DNA from: Adenanthera pavonina
Taxonomy: Eukaryota > Streptophyta > Magnoliopsida > Fabales > Fabaceae
NCBI GenBank assembly: GCA_026686845.1
Contig: JAIVEN010000013.1
Coordinates: forward strand, 19,956,001-20,020,000
Length of the DNA: 64,000 bases
Reading direction: 5' to 3'
Translations under genes and position numbers: made by a program
In this document: piece after piece, positions 60,065 through 64,000 of the stretch
Numbering within the stretch: the first letter of the stretch is position 1
How the letters are laid out: the number at the start of each line of letters is the position of its first letter
Notes under the pieces: model-generated
Databases searched by the model: none
What the model was told of the DNA's origin: nothing
The model's input: the letters and a program-made list of their open reading frames with translations, nothing else

Positions 60065-62617
60065 TGTAACACCTTACTTTATCATATATTTTTCCAAGTA
60101 TTAAAGCATATTTATTGTCCAAATAACTCATATTAGAGGCTTAAATCATCATAGGAACCATATTGGATAAAATAGAGAAAACAATGTTACTATTCATTTG
60201 GTTCCAAAGTTTTTTGGATGAAATTTAAAAAATTATAATTAATTCTAGAAAAATCATATCAATGTAATTCAAGTGTCTAAATGAGGATGGAAACATTATC
60301 TACAAGGATAAAATATGAACCTAAGGTTTGACTGTGCCAATTTGTATAGTTTAATGGCCAAAACACATTGTACAAATGATAAAAAATGCATATTCCAGAT
60401 TTTGTGGCCCAAATTCAAAAATTCATAATAAATCACACAGATATCCAATTCACATGTTCTTTAGCTTGTTAGAAATCCCTGTTTGTCTAGTTTTCGAAAA
60501 TGTATAATACTTACATATTATATCACACTTGGTATGAACAGTGATCACTAAATCATCAGCTACAAAAATTGGCCAGAATTTGCTATTACATTGCAAAATA
60601 CTTTATACATTCCTTACATTGTTCAAACTTGCTCATACCATGTTCTTATCATCAAAAGACACTTAAAATAACATGATGGTAGCAAGACATAACTTCACAA
60701 ACTCCCATATGATCTTACATATAATTACATAAATACAAAGAGCTATAGCAATTATGATATTAACAATCCAAAGTCTTCTCCTTTCCCTTTTCCTTTGTGG
60801 AGGTCTTGCCATGCTTTGAACCTAAAATGTGGGATACTTGAGGAGATGAGATTGGGGGACAATCTCAGTAGTAAGTCAAATTCAATGCATTAAGACATTA
60901 ACTTCACAAAATAAATCATAATAAATCACATTCGAACATCAAATACCACATTGGTCATAAAAATTTCGGCAGCATAACAGCCTCGAAAATGGACATCTTG
61001 GGGATTAAAACCCCTCATATTACAGCCAAACTAATCAAAGAAAACACAATATACAATGTGACAATTCAATTTCATCATAATAAATCATATAAACATCTTA
61101 TGAACATAGTGAAAAAACATAAAGCAATAAATGGACTTAACTACCTTTGTGACATCCCTTGGCTATGCTCTATGCTTTCAATGGTTGTACAAGCTTCCTC
61201 CAACTTCCTCAAGTCCCCAGACAACATTGAACAATAACTCAAACCATTGATTCCATAGTATAATACGTATGGTTCAAATGAGACTCTTATAACCCTTAAT
61301 TGTCTAAGTTGTCTATCTTAGCCTATATCATGAAGTGTATACTTGTTCTTAAGGTTTTTGACCATCGGGAATCCATTTTTGACACCAAATTATGAAATTC
61401 CCACTCTAAGAACCATTTTTGATCTGACCAAAATCTGCCTCTAGGGGAAAATATTAGCTTTCCAATTTACTTGCTTCAAAGTATAACTAGTTTACTACCT
61501 TTCACAAAAACTCATGTCTTCTTATAATTTCATGGTTCAAAAACATTTCCTCTCCCTTACACCATGCTTGGGCGAATTAGGACAGCAAAGGGGAGTAGAA
61601 AAATTTTCATTTCAACCATTCCAAAGTACTTAGAAATTGGACTAGATAGCATAGAAGATAACTTACCTACTTTGCTCTTGATTTCTCTTCTTTATTTCTT
61701 CCTTCTTGCTCCCTCACGTGGCTGCCTTCTCCCTCTCAAATTTTAGACCACTATTTCTCTTTCTTTACTGAATGGTTCGACCAAAATGGGAGCTAGGAGG
61801 GGTATATATATTACTACTGATTACACTTACTTTTCCTTAATTACCTTGATTAAAGTTAATGACAACTTAGCCATTAAGTTGTCTTAACCATTAAGGCTCC
61901 CTTTTTGCCACATGGGGCTGCAAAGTGGTATCGTAAATAAGGGGTACACTTGTCTATGACATTACATAATTTCTCTAGTCCAGTAATGCCCTGTGTTAGC
62001 TACTTTATACTTGGACCGATAAAGTTACTTTTTACACTGTAAATTCACTTTATTGACACAGGATTAGAGTAAACTTGTATCTGGGATTACTTTATTATAC
62101 TGTCTCTGAAAAGCTACTTTTGAGGTGTCCAACTACTTTTCTCTCTGACTTTTTGCTTTTACAGATCAAAAAGTAACTTTGTCGGTATAAAATTACTTTT
62201 TAATTTTTAGCATTGATTATTTCTTTATCCTTAAACATTAATCCTTAGTGCCATATATCATTGGACTCATCTCATCGAGGGCTTCATTCTGACAGTAACA
62301 TTGCATATTTATAAAGTTAACCTTGATTTGGGGTAAATTTATAATTTTAAAAACTTTCATGTCATTAAGTGTAATTATTTCTAAAATTCTAAAATTTTTC
62401 TTCATCCTTAATATACATTCACCGCCTCCCCCCCTTTTTCTTTTTCTTCTTTTTTCTCAGGGACAAAATCATCATTTTTGAGTTTCTTTCCCTTAACCTC
62501 AAATTTGTCCTTTTTACCATTTTTCAAACAAAACGATGTATGCCCCTTTTTGTAAATTCCTTATAGATTTTAAAATATTGAGTTTTAAACATTCAGGAAA
62601 AATTTCGGGATATTACA
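60065..62617 (+). mobile_element. Repeat E: forward long-LTR-type element inside G
   Basis: 2553 bp, starting tgtaacacctta and ending gggatattaca. A perfect 5-bp target duplication agatg lies at 60060-60064 and 62618-62622. TG...CA ends and 5-bp target copies fit an LTR; no primer site, purine tract or coding domain is present, so a solo LTR formed by LTR recombination is the simplest reading. ORFs at 60989-61237 and 61564-61746 show no domain. The parent could be a long-LTR Ty3-type element, but nothing in the window proves it. Confidence 0.8.
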
Positions 62618-63431
62618 AGATGTGACTAGCTACTAAGATTTCCAAAATCTCACCCTTTCAAATACTAATATGATAGGCTCAAGAAATGGCAATAAAGCAA
62701 GGAAGATAATGATCAAGGAGAAGGATTGTGATGATCAAAGTTTTATTTAGAATTCTTTTATGTCTCTTTGCTATTTTATATAAAGTAGTATATGAATATA
62801 TGAGGTTGAACCTTCATGTTATTATGTGCATCTAAGTAGGTTGAGATATTTGGTACCTAGTTTTGACAAGTTCTAACTATGTATACATGTTATATAAATT
62901 GTTTTGTAAAGTTATGCATGAAACTATCCAATCTAAGCATGAGTTAGTGAACCAAACACTATATGGACTGAATAAAATATAATGGTTAAGTGTTGTATAT
63001 GTCTGAAAAGTAGACAGAATAACCTTTCCAAAGAGTTAAAGGACACTTAATTTGAATAAGTATACGATTTATAATGCATTTTTAAAGTTGGTATGAAAAA
63101 CTAGAAAATAGAAAAATGACCAAATGAACAGTATTTTCATATAAAGTACTGTATAAATTGGTATGTTAAAGCTATTGTTTCATATTTTCTCCATATAAAG
63201 GATGTTTTAAGTATTTTTATAGACTTGAATGACTTTCATAGGATTTTTTGGAGTTAGTTATGATTTTTCAAACTTCAGACAGAAAAACTTTGTGATCAAA
63301 TGAAGAGTGGTTTGAAATTTTGAATTTTTCTAATTTGGTCATTCTAATAATTCAAGCTCATAAAATGGCTTATTTGGACGTTATATATTCTATTATGCAT
63401 GGGGAACATAGTCATAAAGTAAGGTGTTACA

Positions 63432-63603
63432 ACCTAATTTAAGATTTAAGATAACTTTAAAATAATAAAACCTCATTAATCAGCAACTAATACGAAAATT
63501 TAGCTAAGACTTTTCTTAGATGCTAAGCCACTAATTAATAAGTAATTGAGGAGCATGATTGTAGGATAATAGGAGTAATGTGACTATATTTTACCATGTT
63601 TTT
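63432..63603. other. Short unassigned spacer
   Basis: About 170 bp of AT-rich sequence between the end of repeat G and the start of repeat H. Nothing recognised. Confidence 0.3.
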
Positions 63604-64000
63604 TGTAACATCCAATTTCTTGAATATTATTTTATGATATATTAAGAATGTTTTTAAGACAAGCATGGTTGAAAAAGATGTTGTATTTAATGTTTTGCTA
63701 AATGCTAGAAGGGCCAAAATAGTAATTTCACATGCGTGGCTCTTAATTGGAATTAAATTCTTATGTAGTCCTTAGAAAGAATTATGTTCGAACCTTAACT
63801 AAAATAAATTGCAAAATTAGAAAAATTAATATACGTGAGGAAAAGAAACATTTTTCATGCTGGATCCTATTAGAAAAATGTATTGAGCTTAAAAGGCATG
63901 GTTTGGAAATAATGTAGACTGCAAAATACAGGAGAGCAAATAGATATGTGGACCCCACATAAATATTAAAAGGAAAAAGGAATTGTGGGCCCCATAATAA
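63604..64000 (-). repeat. Repeat H: start of another reverse long-LTR-type copy, cut by window end
   Basis: tgtaacatccaa at 63604 resembles the start of G (tgtaatatctcg), and the stretch around 63935-63990 with 'gtggaccccacat' and 'gggccccat' corresponds to the G stretch near 44035-44090. It is incomplete in the window. Confidence 0.5.

Larger units (their letters stand above)
43658..63431 (-). mobile_element. Repeat G: reverse copy of the long-LTR family, split by F/D and E
   Basis: It starts tgtaatatctcg at 43658 and ends aaggtgttaca at 63431, the reverse complements of the family end and start. Its own sequence is 43658-44926, 59705-60064 and 62623-63431, about 2.44 kb in all, close to the 2.55 kb of E. 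The flanks acttt and accta agree at only three of five bases, so its target duplication is uncertain. It is probably a solo LTR of an unidentified long-LTR retrotransposon. No coding sequence. Confidence 0.65.

Noticed and set aside
43653..63436. Perfect target duplication for repeat G
   Set aside because: acttt and accta agree at only three of five positions; G is kept as an element because of its ends and collinearity, but the duplication is not claimed.

Overview
The window is AT-rich plant nuclear DNA made almost entirely of LTR retrotransposons and their remains. The element types (Sirevirus/SIRE-type Ty1-copia with an extra ORF after pol, and an initiator tRNA-Met primer site) point to a flowering plant; the species cannot be read from the sequence. 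I found no convincing host gene, rRNA, tRNA or CRISPR array.

Left part (1-10099). Unclassified repetitive DNA with an ATC microsatellite (1-2033), a truncated Sirevirus LTR (2034-2666), several truncated copies of a long TGTAACACC...GATATTACA repeat in both orientations (2667-6550), an unclassified AT-rich stretch with a diverged tandem duplication and a hairpin array (6551-9643), then the first half of another long repeat copy.

Middle part (10100-42129). Three Sireviruses on the minus strand are nested one inside the other. Element A (LTRs 10100-12532 and 39699-42129) keeps only a broken gag. Element B (LTRs 12660-14522 and 34735-36598, 5-bp target duplication cttct) sits in the 3' tail of A. 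Element C (LTRs 21210-22971 and 31429-33128) sits in the gag gene of B. C is the best preserved: gag, pol (protease-integrase-RT-RNase H) and a third ORF are collinear, each with one premature stop. All autonomous copies share the order LTR-PBS-gag-pol-spacer-third ORF-PPT-LTR. The third ORF occupies the place of the so-called env-like gene of SIRE1, but it has no visible signal peptide or membrane segment and resembles the 'putative plant transposon protein' family instead.

Right part (42130-64000). A second nest: a reverse long repeat G (43658-63431) was hit by repeat F (44927-59699, duplication taacc) and by repeat E (60065-62617, duplication agatg). F was in turn hit, 16 bp from its end, by plus-strand Sirevirus D (44943-56496, duplication agtct). 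D is older than C and full of stops and frameshifts. E, F and G look like solo LTRs of one long-LTR family whose coding region is not in the window. Another copy, H, starts at 63604 and leaves the window.

Insertion order follows from the nesting: A before B before C, and G before F before D, with E also after G.
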